Positions 22,700 through 35,840 of a DNA stretch of 64,000 nt are shown here, in pieces. Location of the stretch: contig CM073196.1 in NCBI GenBank assembly GCA_037042915.1, forward strand, positions 2,542,001-2,606,000, written 5' to 3'. The position numbers and the translations under genes are program-made. Position 1 is the first letter of the stretch. Every line of letters begins with the position of its first letter. Source of the stretch: Auricularia sp. M13 (taxonomy: Eukaryota > Basidiomycota > Agaricomycetes > Auriculariales > Auriculariaceae). The notes under the pieces are model-generated. The model made no database searches. It worked only from the letters and a program-made list of their open reading frames with translations, and was not told where the DNA came from.

Positions 22700-23342
22700 T
22701 TATTCAGTGTATTTTCCTGCAGACCCGCACCAATGTCGATACCAGAGGTTGAGAGCGTGGGATGGATAGTGTACAACATGCGCGATGTTATTGCTTCGTA
22801 GGACTGCCAGAGCTTTCTGGCTGCGGGTCTGTTCTCCGTACTCGCCGCTCGGCCGTGCGGTTGGTTGTCGTGGGCCAGACTCTGGCAGTTCTCGCGGATT
22901 TTCCGGCGCAACGCCCCATTCTGGCACGCCTGCAGGCCGCGGCACGCGCACGGGTTCCCAGTCGTTCTTGTCCTCCTCCTCTTGCAGACGCTGGATGGGA
23001 GCAAGTCAGTGGCGACTCGAGGGCTCGAACGCGGGGCGCACGAAATATTCTTCGCGGATGTCGAACTTGCGCTTCTTCTTGTTGGCCAGCTGCTGCTCTT
23101 CCTCCGTCGATACCTGGTTCGTCAAGGTCAGGACCTGGCGCGGGCAGAGCAGAATGCATAGAGCATGCCTTGCGCGTCCTGGCATCGTGCACGTCGTAGC
23201 GGATCTGGGTCAGGTTCTGGAGGCCGAAGGAGCCGCCGACAATGAGGCAGATGAAGGGAACGCCAAAGAGCGCTGGGTTGCGCCGCATCAGTCTGTTGAA
23301 CGACGACGCGCCTCTCGGAGGGCGGTTGGGCAGCGGCGGCAT
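22700..23342 (-). CDS. COX16: Cytochrome c oxidase assembly protein COX16
   Basis: Mitochondrial inner-membrane protein needed for cytochrome oxidase assembly. The protein starts MPPLPNRPPRGASSFNRLMR and has one membrane segment (NPALFGVPFICLIVGGSFGL), followed by the family signature TQIRYDVHDARTRK, KKRKFDIREEYF and DWEPVRVPRPAGVPEWG. Exons are 23169-23342, 23042-23113 and 22700-22990. The first intron (23114-23168) has a GC donor (CGCAAG|GCATGC...CTTGACG...CCAG|GTATCG). The predicted product is 178 residues, longer than I expect for COX16 (about 115-135), because about 60 residues follow PEWGVAPENP; a frame change or an unseen splice near the 3' end is possible. It is divergent from adenylosuccinate synthetase with 59 bp between the two start codons. 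Confidence 0.88.
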
Positions 23343-23401
23343 GACATCGAGACTCAGGTTGCCTAACTCCGATCGTTTGCCACTCGCAACTCCTCGACAC
23401 C

Positions 23402-25093
<1,692 letters not shown>

Positions 25094-25673
25094 TTAATGT
25101 ATCAGAATGTAGGTGTTGTAGATGCAGGACTCTAGTATTCATCTACGCTGAATAGAGATCGCCATCGCCAGTCGATGTTGCGCAAACAGCGCCCGACACT
25201 GGATCCATGCGCGCAAAGCACTTGGCAGGCGTGAAGCTTGTAGAGAATCAACTGCACAGATGCAGAGACGTGCCAGAGCTGTTGAGTTCCCTTGCAGGAT
25301 AGCGATAGATTCTAATACTCTCTGATTAGAGAGACATGCACAAGACACAGATCCTCGTAGAAAAGCGGGAACAGCGCAGGTGCAGTACTGCAAGAGCAAC
25401 GCAAAGCCGTAGTGTGAAGCTGTAGTTCCCTTACAAGAGCAGTGCACAGCGACCTATTGTCCTGCGGCAAGTTTTATCGAGCTGGGCATCGTAAGAGCGC
25501 ATTCGCGGGTGCGGCAGACATAAGAAGGCGAGCACACAGCTTGATGAAGGCAACATCCAACCGCGGTGTTTGAACGGCGACGGCGCTCGACACTGGCACT
25601 TCCAGTTGTCCACCACTGCCGCTGGTTACCCTCCTTCCTGCAATCTAGCTGCCGTGCACGGTGCGACTGCATA
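25094..25673. other. Intergenic region, promoter side of TSC1
   Basis: 580 bp with no gene seen. Two near-repeats of a GTTCCCTT(G/A)CA(A/G)GA motif occur at about 25288 and 25425, of unknown meaning. Confidence 0.5.
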
Positions 25674-28600
25674 ATGGAAGAACTGGCAGACAAAATCCTG
25701 GGCCTATTCGCAGAGCCGCCGGAAGTGACGTTGGACACGGTCCAGGCAGCCATAAGCGACGCTCTGCGCGAGGATCCGTCGCGGCTGGCCGCCGTCGAAG
25801 ACATGCTGCAGGACGCGCATCGCGCTGTGCGAACGGATGTCCCGGCTCACCACCATGCCTTCGTCGCGCTGCTTGCGCTGCCGGAAATGCACGACCCCGT
25901 CAAGGTTGTCGACACCTGGACAGAGCTCGCGCTACAGGGCGTGCTCAAGCACACGAAGCTCGACTCGGCCACCATAAATGTTGCGAAATCTCTGGCTGTC
26001 GGCGCGCTCACGGGCCCGGACGACGCGCAGTATGTGTTGGACTACCGCAAGCGCGTGTTTCAGCTCTACCTGCTCGATGCACCCAGCGATACATCGGGCA
26101 TCGATGCTGTAGAAACTGCCGCACTCGATGACGCGGAAAGGGAGCGCAGACAGGCTTGGAAACAGAACTTGGGAGACATTCTCATCAGCTTTGCGCTTCG
26201 GAAGCCACAGGTAAGTAGCGGGTTACTGCCTCGTTTATATACACCGCTCACACCGATACCACTGCAGCAATTTTGCCTTGCAGCTAATAGGGCATTTGCG
26301 TATACCACTCTTCCAGACTGGAGTTACTCATGCTCTTCCGGCGCCTCGTTACATGCGACGACTTCGACTTTGCGACATTCGCGTCGAGCGACCTCCTGTC
26401 CAGCATCATACTGTCTCTGACCGTGGATAACTCCACGTCGGTGTTCACAGTGGGCTTGACTGTGATCGTCACGATGATTCCCCATCTTGCTATCAATGCG
26501 CACGAATTACTTGTGGAGCGCTTGCCCAGTCTGTTCGCCATTCTTGCAAGGGCGCTCTGCTCAAATGGCCTGCAAAGATCAGAAGGCACGCAGGACAAAG
26601 GCGTGCAGAATGGTGACGAGGACAGCGATGGCTTCACTTGGTCCGACAGTACAGGCATCCAATTCCAGGGCAAGGCACTCGAGGTTCGCCCAGATTTAAA
26701 TTGGCACCGTCTCGGTGAGTCGGTGTATTTCAAGGCTTTTGTCGCGTCCTAGCTTACATGTACAGAGGCGTCCTTTGTCCCCATTTCGTCGCGTCTGCCT
26801 TCAGCAGACCATTATTTCACCTTTCTGTATGGCATGTATCCATGCAACACCGTCGAGTTCCTCCGCCGGCCTTCCAAGTATATGGAGGACCACAACGTTC
26901 CATGTCCGTTTGTCGTGGGATGGCAAGAGGTTCTTGAAGACTCTCAAATTCGACAGCGAGCTTTGGTGCGAAGCCCCTCCGTCGATGTTTGACTGCGCAC
27001 TGACAGTTCCCAGACTCTGGCGCGGAAGCACGCACTTGCGTCTTGTGCACTCAGTCATGACATTGTCACTGAGATGACCGACCACAAACGCTGGGCAGAT
27101 ATGACACCCTCCGACATCATCTCGCAGGTCACCTCGCTCGATATCACGCGTGTGCCTGCACCAACACCGGCTCCAAGACTACCAAGGGACGAGGAGGACA
27201 GCGAACCGCATCCTGATGAGCCGAGTACGGTTACCGACTTCACCAACCCCGCATGCCCGCGCATCTCCGTGCGCAACATGATCGCGACGACGATGGCCTT
27301 GAAGTCCGGCGCAGATATAGAGGTGGTCGACTACCCGTCGCACTGGCCCGTCGAGGTGTTCTACTCTGCGGCCTTCCGTCCTTCGCGCAGCGCCAGCGTC
27401 GGCTCGCGTGCCCCTTCGGTGCGCCCAGAGAAGGAGCCAGAGACGGCATCCATCGCAGGAACCTCACCCGAGGGCAGCGGCGAGCTGCCTGCCCGGGCTT
27501 TGCAGGCCGTTGCCATCTTGCAGCGCGAGTCGTTGCTCCTGCGCAATGAGCTGAACTATCAGCTGTGGCTCAAGCGCGGGCTTTTGCAGAATATTGCGCG
27601 TCTGCAACAGGAGCGCAATGTCACGGTCCGCGGCGAACTGGAGCGTCAGCATCTGGTATGCCTCCGTCCGGCGCCCCGGCACACACTCCACTTACTGGCA
27701 ACGCAATTACGCAGCGCGACAAGCGCAAGGAATTTCAAGCGCAGAATCAGGAGTTGCAGACACAGCTGAAGACAGAACGTGCCAACCTTGCGCGCGCACA
27801 GCGGAAGCTCACCGAGGAGGCCGAACTGCACCTCGGAAAACGGAAAGAGTTGCGCGATAGCAAGAAGAAGTGGGAGGAGGAGACTGCCAACCTCATCGCG
27901 GCCGAGAAGGAGCTTCAGGTTCGCTGCTTTCTATGTATGGGCATCCGGTCGCGTTCATACGTTGTCATCGTTCAGGCCGTACACAAAGCTCAATCGCAGC
28001 GGCTGGCGGAGGCATCGCAGATGTACGTGGCTCATGCATTTGATGAGACGATGTCAAACGACGCTATGCAGCATTTTTGAGCTGGAAAGCAAAGCCAAGG
28101 AAGCTGCTCCGAAGATTCAACGCTTGGCGGACTACGAGAAGCGCATCGAGCAGCTAACCATAATGCAAAAAGCCTGGTACGTTTTTTTTAAAATGGTTTA
28201 TCTGGGTTGTTGCTCAGGGCGAGCAGGGATGCGGATGTCCAGCGGTACCTGGCACAGAAGGAATCGATCAAGCTCATGGACAGTCAGTACAAGAAAATGC
28301 AGGAAGAGCTCGCCAGCTACCAAGCCGCAAACCAGAGCTTGCTCGACGATCGCAGGCGAGTGATGCTTCGTTCGATATGAAGTAAATGGGTCCTGACCAC
28401 CGCATAGAGCGAACCAGCAAAAAATTAGCGAACTTGAACGAAAGCTTGCAGCCGGCGAACCGATGACACGACCACAGGCATCGACCTCCCAGGGCAGTTT
28501 GATACCCAGTCAAACACAGCAAATCCGAGAACTTGCTGCTGAGCTGGCGCAGGTCAAGGCGAGCAACAAGAAGCTTCGGGACGACAATGCATCCCTACGA

Positions 28601-28693
28601 GATCAGGTCGAGGAGCTGGAATCCATTCGGGAATTTCGGGAGCTTCGGCAAGCAGAGGGTAGCTCAAAACCGAGTACAGCAGTAGGAGCGTGA
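25674..28693 (+). CDS. TSC1: TSC1/hamartin homolog
   Basis: Partner of TSC2 in the complex that restrains Rheb and TORC1. The N-terminal alpha-solenoid spans the first half: LADKILGLFAEPPEVTLDTV, LVTCDDFDFATFASSDLLSS, TVIVTMIPHLAINAHELLVE, HYFTFLYGMYPCNTVEFLRR, WQEVLEDSQIRQRALTLARK and HDIVTEMTDHKRWADMTPSD. The C-terminal half is coiled coil: LRNELNYQLWLKRGLLQNIA, RKRKEFQAQNQELQTQLKTE-type heptads, DYEKRIEQLT, then VKASNKKLRDDNASLRDQVE. The introns are short; one, 28356-28407, has a GC donor (CGCAG|GCGAGT...CTGACC...CATAG). Exon 2 begins ELLMLFRRLV; its acceptor near 26316-26317 does not close in phase with the previous exon as read, so one junction is open to question. Start at 25674 chosen as the first Met before the solenoid. 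Confidence 0.85.
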
Positions 28694-28788
28694 GTGGGCA
28701 TGACAGTGACACGGACATCACGACAGCAAATGACATGTATTTTTTGAATGGAGCACACAAGTACAACGCGCAACCAGACTGAGATAGA

Positions 28789-29466
28789 TCACTCGCTCGC
28801 GGCCATGACTGAGCGCAAAGAGTTCAGCGTCAACGTCAAGATGAGAGAAAGGCAACATACTAGCGTTGATGAGATCGCCACCGCTCTCCTTCAGGACGCG
28901 GACCGCTTTTGCACGCGAGCAGCCGACCTGCTGGACGACAAGGTCAATGTCCTTGGGGTCGACGCCGGTCTCGTCCACTTCGCCCTCATCGGCAGGCTCA
29001 AGCTCGGGGATGTCGTCGTCGTCATCGTCGTTCTTGACGCCCTTGCCGTTGTTCACGCCGGACACGGCGCTGGCGCCGAGCTGCTGCGCAGCGGAGAGCT
29101 GCGCCTGTTGGGTCATGTCCTCAACCTTGGCCTCGCCGAAGACGATGTAGCAGTCGCTGTTGGGCGACTTGTACACATCCGGGGACGCAATCACAAAGAG
29201 AACCTAGTGTAAAGACTGATTCAGAACAGAGCTGCAATCCAGGTCAAGAATTGAGTGCGCACGTTCTTTGGGCGGCGGAGGGTAACGCGCGTAATGGCGG
29301 GCACGCGCTTGAGGCCGAGGGAGAGGAGGGCCTTGCGGGCCTTGCGCTCCGCGCGCGACTGGATCTTGTCGAGCGCAGCGTTCGAGGTCGGGTCCTCGTG
29401 ATCGTGGTCGTGGTCGTGACCCTCGTGGTCAGAGTGGTCGGACGGGAGCTCCTCGATGCTGGCCAT
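28789..29466 (-). CDS. EGD2: Nascent polypeptide-associated complex subunit alpha (NAC alpha)
   Basis: Ribosome-bound chaperone subunit that pairs with BTT1/EGD1 at the tunnel exit. The start [16 protein letters not shown] leads into a His/Asp-rich stretch, then the NAC domain: [60 protein letters not shown] and [14 protein letters not shown]. An acidic linker ([20 protein letters not shown]) precedes the C-terminal UBA domain [20 protein letters not shown], ending INAIMAASE. The last intron (GCTA|GTATGT...CTCAG|TCATGG) is needed to reach this ending. In-frame codons upstream of 29466 add MLTADGLQ but belong more likely to the leader. A clean acceptor just upstream suggests a leader intron. 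Confidence 0.95.
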
Positions 29467-29876
29467 CTGCAAGCCATCTGCGGTGAGCAACTGGCTTGCG
29501 CGTTCACTGCGCGCGTAAAATGAGTAGTAAACTCACGTTAAGATCTAGTCAAAGACGACGGCGAATGGGCGGGACGACGAGCAAAAGCAGATGGCAAATT
29601 TAGCTTCCGGGACGGACGTATATTCGGACTGCACAGTTCAAAATTCTGACTTCTGAATTCGTTGACTACTTCGTCGAGCAGATGTGCATTGTACTGTGCG
29701 TTTAATATAAATAATGGGATACGTAGAGATACAGTTAGCTGCTAGTGCCACCATCGCACGGTGAACCGTCATGCATGCATCTGAATCGAGCTTGTAAGTA
29801 GAGCGACGGCACTGGCCAAGACCGCAGCACAAGTTGGCGGATGGCAGTATGGACGTGCAATATCTGCGGATGCCTG
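29467..29876. other. NAC alpha upstream region
   Basis: 410 bp between the NAC alpha start and the stop codon of the small membrane-protein gene, both on the minus strand. A splice donor GTGAGTTTACTACTC (minus strand) and a later acceptor suggest an intron in the 5' leader of NAC alpha. No other gene seen. Confidence 0.5.
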
Positions 29877-30200
29877 TTATCTCTCTGTTGCCTCAGGCTG
29901 CTTCGGCGGCGGTTCTTGCGAGCCCGAACCGAGAGCTGAGCGTTCTTCCGCTCAAAGGGACTCAGCTACTGGCTACCAGGAAACAGCAACACATACGGGT
30001 CAAAGCTCCTCTATTGGTGCGGGTAACGCGAGCATAATCTTTGCGTTTCTCGTTCATGTCGTGCTTGGCGTAATAATAAACGGCCGAGCCCACAATGAAC
30101 AACCCAAGCCAGCTGTACGCCTGCAGTACACGGCGAACCACGTTAGAGAGAGCAAGCGAGTCACAGTGGCTGCACGCACCTGCGCCCTGGGCGAATTCAT
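29877..30200 (-). CDS. Small single-pass membrane protein, 67 aa, three exons
   Basis: Family not recognised. Exons 30180-30200, 29997-30120 and 29877-29935 sum to 204 nt and join in frame at GT-AG introns (30121-30179 and 29936-29996). The product begins MNSPRAQAYSWLGLFIVGSA, has one hydrophobic helix (about residues 9-24, WLGLFIVGSAVYYYAKHD), a basic segment NEKRKDYARVTR and a Pro/Glu-rich end GSQEPPPKQPEATER. The short N-terminus and basic face after the helix resemble small subunits of the mitochondrial inner membrane or ER complexes, but that is inference. No exon is long enough to be found as a simple open frame. It is divergent from the RING gene with 68 bp between starts. Confidence 0.75.
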
Positions 30201-30268
30201 GCTAACTGTGGCCCCGACGAAAGCGTGCCCGCGCCGCCGGCTTACTCCGCAACTCTTCCTCGTTCAGC

Positions 30269-30941
30269 ATGGCCAATGCAGCCCAGCACGAGCCTATCGA
30301 CCTCTCTCATTCTCCAGAGCATCCGCTTCCTATCTCCCTGACGGAACACGCGCCTCAGCCACGAATGCAGTCTGTTGTCGTTCCCGTACGACAGACGCGT
30401 AGTATGACGCGCCGAGGTGGTGGTCGCAGTTCCACCGTCCAGCTTGCGGGACTTTCAGGAAGTCAGGAAACAGACGCGTCTCCCCAATCCATTGCTGCTT
30501 TATCCCCTGCTGGCTCCGGTTCTCTTTCAGCAAGCAAGCTCTTTGTCACCGGCACCTGCTCGTCCCCCGAGGAAGCGCGCCAGAGTGGAACGCACTCCTG
30601 AAGAACTACCCGCGGAGGCTTCCGGGTCATCACGCGAACCTGCTGCGCCATCGGCGCCGCCACCGACGGATACTTCGGAAACTGCAACTCTGCTCGGGGA
30701 CGCAATTACTTGCCCTGTCTGCATGTGTCCTCCCAGCGACGCCGCTATCACGCCCTGTGGCCATATCCTATGTGGCGAATGCCTCTTTGGATCAGTTGCT
30801 GCTGGTATTCACCGCCAGCGACAGGCGTTCCAGCGGAACCCTGAACCTCAGTGCCCCGTCTGTCGTGCCCGAATCGACGGCTGGGATGGCCAAGGCGGCG
30901 GTGTCGTCGGGCTCAGGTTAAGGACAGCCGACGCATTATAG
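30269..30941 (+). CDS. RING-finger protein, SLX8/RNF4-like
   Basis: Predicted E3 ubiquitin ligase. The N-terminus is MANAAQHEPIDLSHSPEH; IDLS resembles a SUMO-interacting motif (hydrophobic core followed by acidic/Ser residues), which would fit a SUMO-targeted ligase such as SLX8, but this is inference. After a Ser/Pro-rich linker and a basic RPPRKRARVER segment comes a C-terminal C3HC4 RING: CPVCMCPPSDAAITPCGHIL, then CGECL and CPVCRARIDGW. An intron with donor GTCCAGC after RSSTV-type sequence (about 30436) and acceptor CTTTCAG at 30529 gives a phase-0 join to QASSLSPAPARP. The upstream frame also stays open for a while, so the exact exon 1 end is uncertain. Stop TAG at 30939-30941; it converges with GRC3, 77 bp apart. 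Confidence 0.8.
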
Positions 30942-31018
30942 TGTTAGCTGCGTTTTGCGGTACATAAAAGTTTGAGCAAACGACGTCAGATCAAGAGAAA
31001 TACTACTGTATCGAATAG

Positions 31019-33427
31019 TTATGTCTGTCCCCAGCGCATCAAGTTCCTTCTGACCTTCCGCCGTGTGGCCCCCTTGCCCCCGCCGACGCCCCACTGTAAA
31101 TACGGCACCTTGTCCTTCGGCACTCCCGCGACTCGTCCGTCCTCAGCACGGTAGTCCAGCCATGCCCACACTGGCAACTCGACCTCACCCTTGACCAGCA
31201 CCCGACATTGCTGTAGTAGGGATGGGTGCACTGGCGTCAAGATATGCACGTATGGAACCTTCGCCGCGGCATATCGTACAAGCGCGAGGCCAATGCACCG
31301 GGACAATGCGGGCGGCGGGAGCGATGCGCCTTGGCTGTATGGAAAGCCATTGGCCCCTCGTGCTGGGGAGTCGACCGCGCCAGGGTCTGCAGCGACGAGC
31401 GCGACGATGCCCCCGTTGATCGCCGTATGAACCTCGTCCGTCGGCACATCCTCACCACCAGGGCAGCCGAGTATGACGCAGTCGATGGCATCCTTCCAGC
31501 TCACCTCCCACGGTGGCACGTCGCACAAAGGGAGGGCCGTATTCCACGCGGGAACCTCGGTATTGGACGTCGGAGCTGAGTGGAGGCCGTGGAAGTAGGA
31601 TATTATGCTGAGCGCGCGCATGTCCGAGGCATTGTACAGCGTTGTCAAAGAAGATACCACGGGCGTAACACGGTGCACTCTTGGGGCATCGCCTGCGCTC
31701 AACGCTGAGCTCGAGTCGTGCTGGGTCCAGGTGCTCTGCGAATCGTCTTGCTCGGGGTCGAAGTCAATCACATCTGTCACGGGAATCATGTCTTGAATTT
31801 TGCGCGTAAGGTCGGCACCAAGGCCTTTATTCCACCCATGAGTGTTGATGACGAGAGGGATAATGTCAGAGAGGCGGTCGTCGCTTTCGCTGGATTCATC
31901 GTCCATGAATGTGCTCTGCACGTCCACCGAGTAGGCCTGCAGACATGCAGAAACACATGCTAGGTAGTGTGAGGGATTTGCACGAGGGCTGGTCGACCCG
32001 GTAAAGTGCGCCACGAAGGGTGCGGAGAGATGTGTAAAAGCGGGACCTTGAATGTAATTCAATCGTCAACAACGACCTGAGCCAGGGAGTTTGGACACTT
32101 ACCAAACTGCGGGCGATCGACGATATTCAGCGCGACCATACCAGCGGCAGTAAACTCTGATTGACCAACGTCGCATTCAAGAAAGGCGACTCGGCGGTAC
32201 CTGCAACGCCTCAGCAGCGGTCATACCCGCATCGTCACCACATACCGCGTTGTCAGCCTATTGACGAGTGTGCGTGCTAAAGTGCTCTTTCCAGACCGCT
32301 TTGCGCCTTTGACTATAATAACCTTCGGCTTTGCTAACCCATTGGCCCGGCTTCCGTTCGCAGACCCAGCCGCAGGCTCTATCGCGTCTAATGCGCTTTG
32401 CCACGATTGAGGCAGCACAAATGGCTGTATTCTTCGAGACGCGCGCTCTATCTGTCAAATGATATGCCATGAGCATATCAAGAGCACAAATCGCAAAGTT
32501 GCCACTGACCAGATACAACCCATGCAATGGCATCGGCGTGCAGAAGTCTTCCTCTGGCGCGAACACGTCCTCGAATACACGGCAGACGTCTGTCAGGCCT
32601 TCCACGCCCGTATGCAGCTCGGAAAGAACGAGTACGACACTTCGGGGCTGGATGTGCTCGCTCAATCGTGCTGGCAGCGGAATGCAGGATGCGACCTGCT
32701 TGCGCAATGCGGTGATGCATGGCGCGGGATGCGAGGACGGCGCAAAAATCCGGTGTGGCGTACTAGACGGGCGAAGCGTGGTGCCGTCCAGCGTGATGTT
32801 TCCTTGCAAGAGAGTGAGGGAGACGGTTCCGATGACAGTGAGTTTTTCGCCGCTGCTGAGAACAGCAATGTAGGATCGACCGGGAAGCGAAAGCTCCTGT
32901 AGCTCTTCAGGCTCAAGCAAGAACATATTTTCGGAGACGGTGGGCCGGAAAGTGCTAAGCAGGTCGTCTACTGCCATGGGTGTCTCCACAGGCGCGGGAG
33001 GCTCGTCTGCGACCCCGTCGTTCTCGAGTTCCTCATCAGATGAGTCGGAGAGCAGAGGTCTACTGGGAGAGAACGCGCGTTTTGTTCGGGCGACAAGTGG
33101 GGGCGCGTGAGCTGCTGTCGATGAAACAGGTGGCCGAGCAGGTGCAGAGGACGAAGATGGAGGTACAGCACGGGGGTCCAATGAAGGAGACTTGCTTCCT
33201 CCAACCTGCAGCTTGTCTGAGATGCTCTTTGACTTTTTAGGCGCAGCCACGCGCTCTTTGCTACGCGTCGAGTCGGGCTGTTTCCGTTTCCGCGTCGACG
33301 TCGGCGGTGTGCTTGATGACGGTTCGGGTGATTCCACGCGTATCTCAGTCTTTGGGGTTGCAGCTGGCGATGGTGCGGCGGGCGAAGCGGCAGCGGCGGC
33401 TTTGCGCGCTGCGAAAGCGGACAGCAT
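31019..33427 (-). CDS. GRC3: Polynucleotide 5'-hydroxyl-kinase GRC3 (NOL9 homolog)
   Basis: Kinase that works with LAS1 in processing the internal transcribed spacer 2 of pre-rRNA. Four exons (32510-33427, 32246-32451, 32103-32200, 31019-32046) total 2,250 nt, or 749 residues, all in frame. A Ser/Pro-rich basic N-terminus (about 150 residues) precedes the GRC3 N-domain (ENMFLLEPEELQELSLPGRS). The Walker A motif is KVIIVKGAKRSGKSTLARTL, followed by RRVAFLECDVGQSEFTAAGM (the clasp/Walker B region), GPAFTHLSAPFVAHFTGSTS, DDRLSDIIPLVINTHGWNKG and a C-terminal domain ending RRKVRRNLMRWGQT. The first intron, GTCAGT...GACAG, joins GLYL to IERASRRIQPF. RRP3, another ribosome factor, lies 117 bp upstream on the same strand. 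Confidence 0.94.
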
Positions 33428-33544
33428 CGAGGCGCGGAAAATAGAGCACGTCCAAACAAATGCAAATGCACGCGTTAAATGACCGAGAAATCTATGAAGA
33501 TACCATGCGAAACCTCCGTATACGAAGTCAAATCACACGTAGGC

Positions 33545-35080
33545 TCACCGGCCCTTATGCTTTTTCTTGCGGACGGGCATCCCCGCCTCCACTTCGTCAT
33601 CGTCACGATCCCTCTCGTCCGCGCCGCCGCCACCTTCGCGTCTACGTTTCCGACGCTTGCCGTCCTTCCCAGCCTCTGCTAAATCGCGAAGCTCTTTGGC
33701 AGCAAGCCGTGCAGCCTCCTCCACGCGTTGCCGTAGCACCTCGACCTCCTCCTTTTCCACCGGCCATGCCTCCATCTCCTTACCGATGACAGCCTCGGTG
33801 CGCTTGAACACCTCCACGTCGTACTGCGTCACGAACGTCACGCTCTTTCCTGCACGACCCGCGCGCGCTGTGCGGCCAACACGGTGGATGTAGTCCTTCG
33901 AGTTTGTGGGGACGTCGTAGTTTATGACAATATCGACGTGTGGAATGTCCAACCCGCTGCAACCAGGTTAGATATCCAGCCAGTGTCGACGAATATGCGG
34001 ACTGACCGACTCGCTACGTCGGTCGCTACCAGTATTTTTCGCCCTCCCGCCTTGAACTTGGCCAGAGCACCTAATCGCGCACTTTGGCTCAGTGCGCCGT
34101 GCAGTGGAATGGCCGAGAATCCAAGTGTCCTTAGTATTATCGATACTCTACACACCAACAGTAAGCAAACGAGAAGTCAACTGCAAGCGTCGACGGCATA
34201 CCTTTGAGCGTCATGTTGCGTCCTCGTAAATATTATTATCGATTTCTCGGCAAGGGTGTTGCAGAGGTAGATCAAGTTGACCTCCTTTTGCGGGAGAGGG
34301 ACCAGGAGATAATACTGCAGCAGTGTCGATACCGTCGAGTACTTCGAGTTGACGGCGACGCGCTTGGGATCCTTCAAGCTGGCGCGTTGCAGCTTTTCAA
34401 CTTTGTCGGTCATAGTGGCAGAAAACAGGTAGGTGTGACGTTCCCTAGGGAAGGACTTTGAGCAGCTTGTCAATGTCCTTCCCGAAATCCAAGTCGAGCA
34501 GCCGATCTGCCTCGTCCAATACCTACAAAGGTGAGAAGAATGCCCAGAAATAAATGAATAGACGCACCAAGTACTTGAGAGTGCGCAGCGAGAATCCCTT
34601 GGTGTTTTCCAGATGCCAGTTCAGTCTGCCAGGAGCTGCGACGATGATGTGCGGCCTCTTGCTGAGCGCAATTTGCTGCTCTATTTCCTTGACACCTCCA
34701 ATAATGACGACAACGCGCACTCCAAGTGACCCGCCTAGAGCCTCAAAGCTCTGAGCAATCTGGAAGGCGAGTTCACGCGTCGGCGCTATGCAGCACGCGA
34801 ATAACGGTCTTGGGTCCTCCCACAGCTTTTGCAAGATTGGCAATGCAAACGCGGCGGTTTTGCCTGAGCCCGTCTCAGCAACACCAATAATGTCATGGCC
34901 TGCGAGTGCGTGCGGGAGAACTGCCGCCTGGATCTCGGTCGGACGCGTGAACGAGAGCTTGTCGAGGGCTTCGAGAAGCGGCTCTATGAGCCCCAGCTCT
35001 TTGAACGACGGCCGCGTTTCTTCCACGTTTCCGTCGTCCAGCGTCGTAGCAGACGTCGAGGCCTCCGTCGCTGCTGGCAT
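33545..35080 (-). CDS. RRP3: ATP-dependent rRNA helicase RRP3 (DDX47)
   Basis: DEAD-box helicase for 18S pre-rRNA processing. The start is [17 protein letters not shown]. Motifs in order: Q motif [37 protein letters not shown], Ia [11 protein letters not shown] and TPGR-type [64 protein letters not shown] and [15 protein letters not shown]. The C-terminus is basic ([19 protein letters not shown], ends KKKHKGR). Introns at about 34523-34567 and two later ones are GT-AG. Between LLKVL and PRERHTYLF, near 34444-34447, one extra base in a CCC run breaks the frame. The insertion of a foldback element 13 bp upstream of the start is a separate entry. Confidence 0.94.
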
Positions 35081-35092
35081 TGTTGCGACTCG

Positions 35093-35101
35093 CAGTTTTC
35101 G
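35093..35101 (+). repeat. Left target site duplication CAGTTTTCG
   Basis: CAGTTTTCG here is repeated exactly at 35841-35849, directly outside the two inverted ends of the element at 35102-35840. A 9-bp duplication is typical of Mutator-like transposition. Confidence 0.85.
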
Positions 35102-35840
35102 TAGGCTCGTAACCAGCCGCTATTTTCGGACTCCGCTTCGGGCTCGTCCTGCGTAGCGGCTGGGACACACCAGCGCCGTTTACATATGTCACAAATCCTG
35201 ATACTGAGCGTGACACGGGACTTCGTCAAATTTTACTCTCGCCTCCCTCAGAAATCGTTCTTCCTGCACCCACCTAGAAATGACTTTGAAGTCAATTGGG
35301 GGCAATTGAGCTGTACTATAATTTGCTTTTTTATGGGAAATATAAACAGCCATATCAGCTTGAAATAAGTCTCTAAAGATGGCAGACTATCGAAAACCGC
35401 GTAGAAAAATGCGGCTTTGCTGCTGGCGCGTCAATGTGGCTGGCTCGGGGAGTTCAGGATGGCTCCGTGCGGAGTCTGAACTTCGTGAGCCCGCCGCATC
35501 GTACACTCTCAGGCAACGCTACACATTTATCTAAAGCGATTTGACGCCTTTTGGAGCACTTTTGGAACACTTTAGACCTTTTGGTGATAATATAGTTCCC
35601 ATATATATTACCATAAGTGTGCCTCTCATTTGCCTTGTATTGACCCAAGAGTCATTTTTGAGATGGTCTGTAGAAACATGTTTGAGAGAGGTTGGGGGGT
35701 GAAAATCGGCTAAGTGTCGTGTCACGCTCAGTATCTGAGTTTGTGACATATCTAAACGGCGCTGGTCTGTCCCAGACTGTCCGCAAGCGGACCGCTCCGA
35801 ATTTCAAAGTCCGCTTGCGTTCAGTCTGGTTACGAGACTA
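35102..35840. mobile_element. 739-bp foldback/MITE-type DNA element with long terminal inverted repeats
   Basis: The left end reads TAGGCTCGTAACCAG and the right end, reverse-complemented, reads TAGTCTCGTAACCAG. The inverted similarity continues for about 250 nt on each side with small gaps: GACCAGCGCCGTTTA-type, ATATGTCACAAA and ATACTGAGCGTGACACG blocks recur at 35173-35222 and 35717-35770 in opposite orientation. The middle is AT-rich. There is no transposase and no long open frame; the two short frames starting MSQ(I/T)xILSVTR are just the mirror-image arms. With the flanking 9-bp duplication this fits a non-autonomous Mutator-like MITE moved by an element elsewhere. The arms have diverged by substitutions and small gaps, so the insertion is not brand new, yet the duplication is still perfect. 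Confidence 0.88.
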
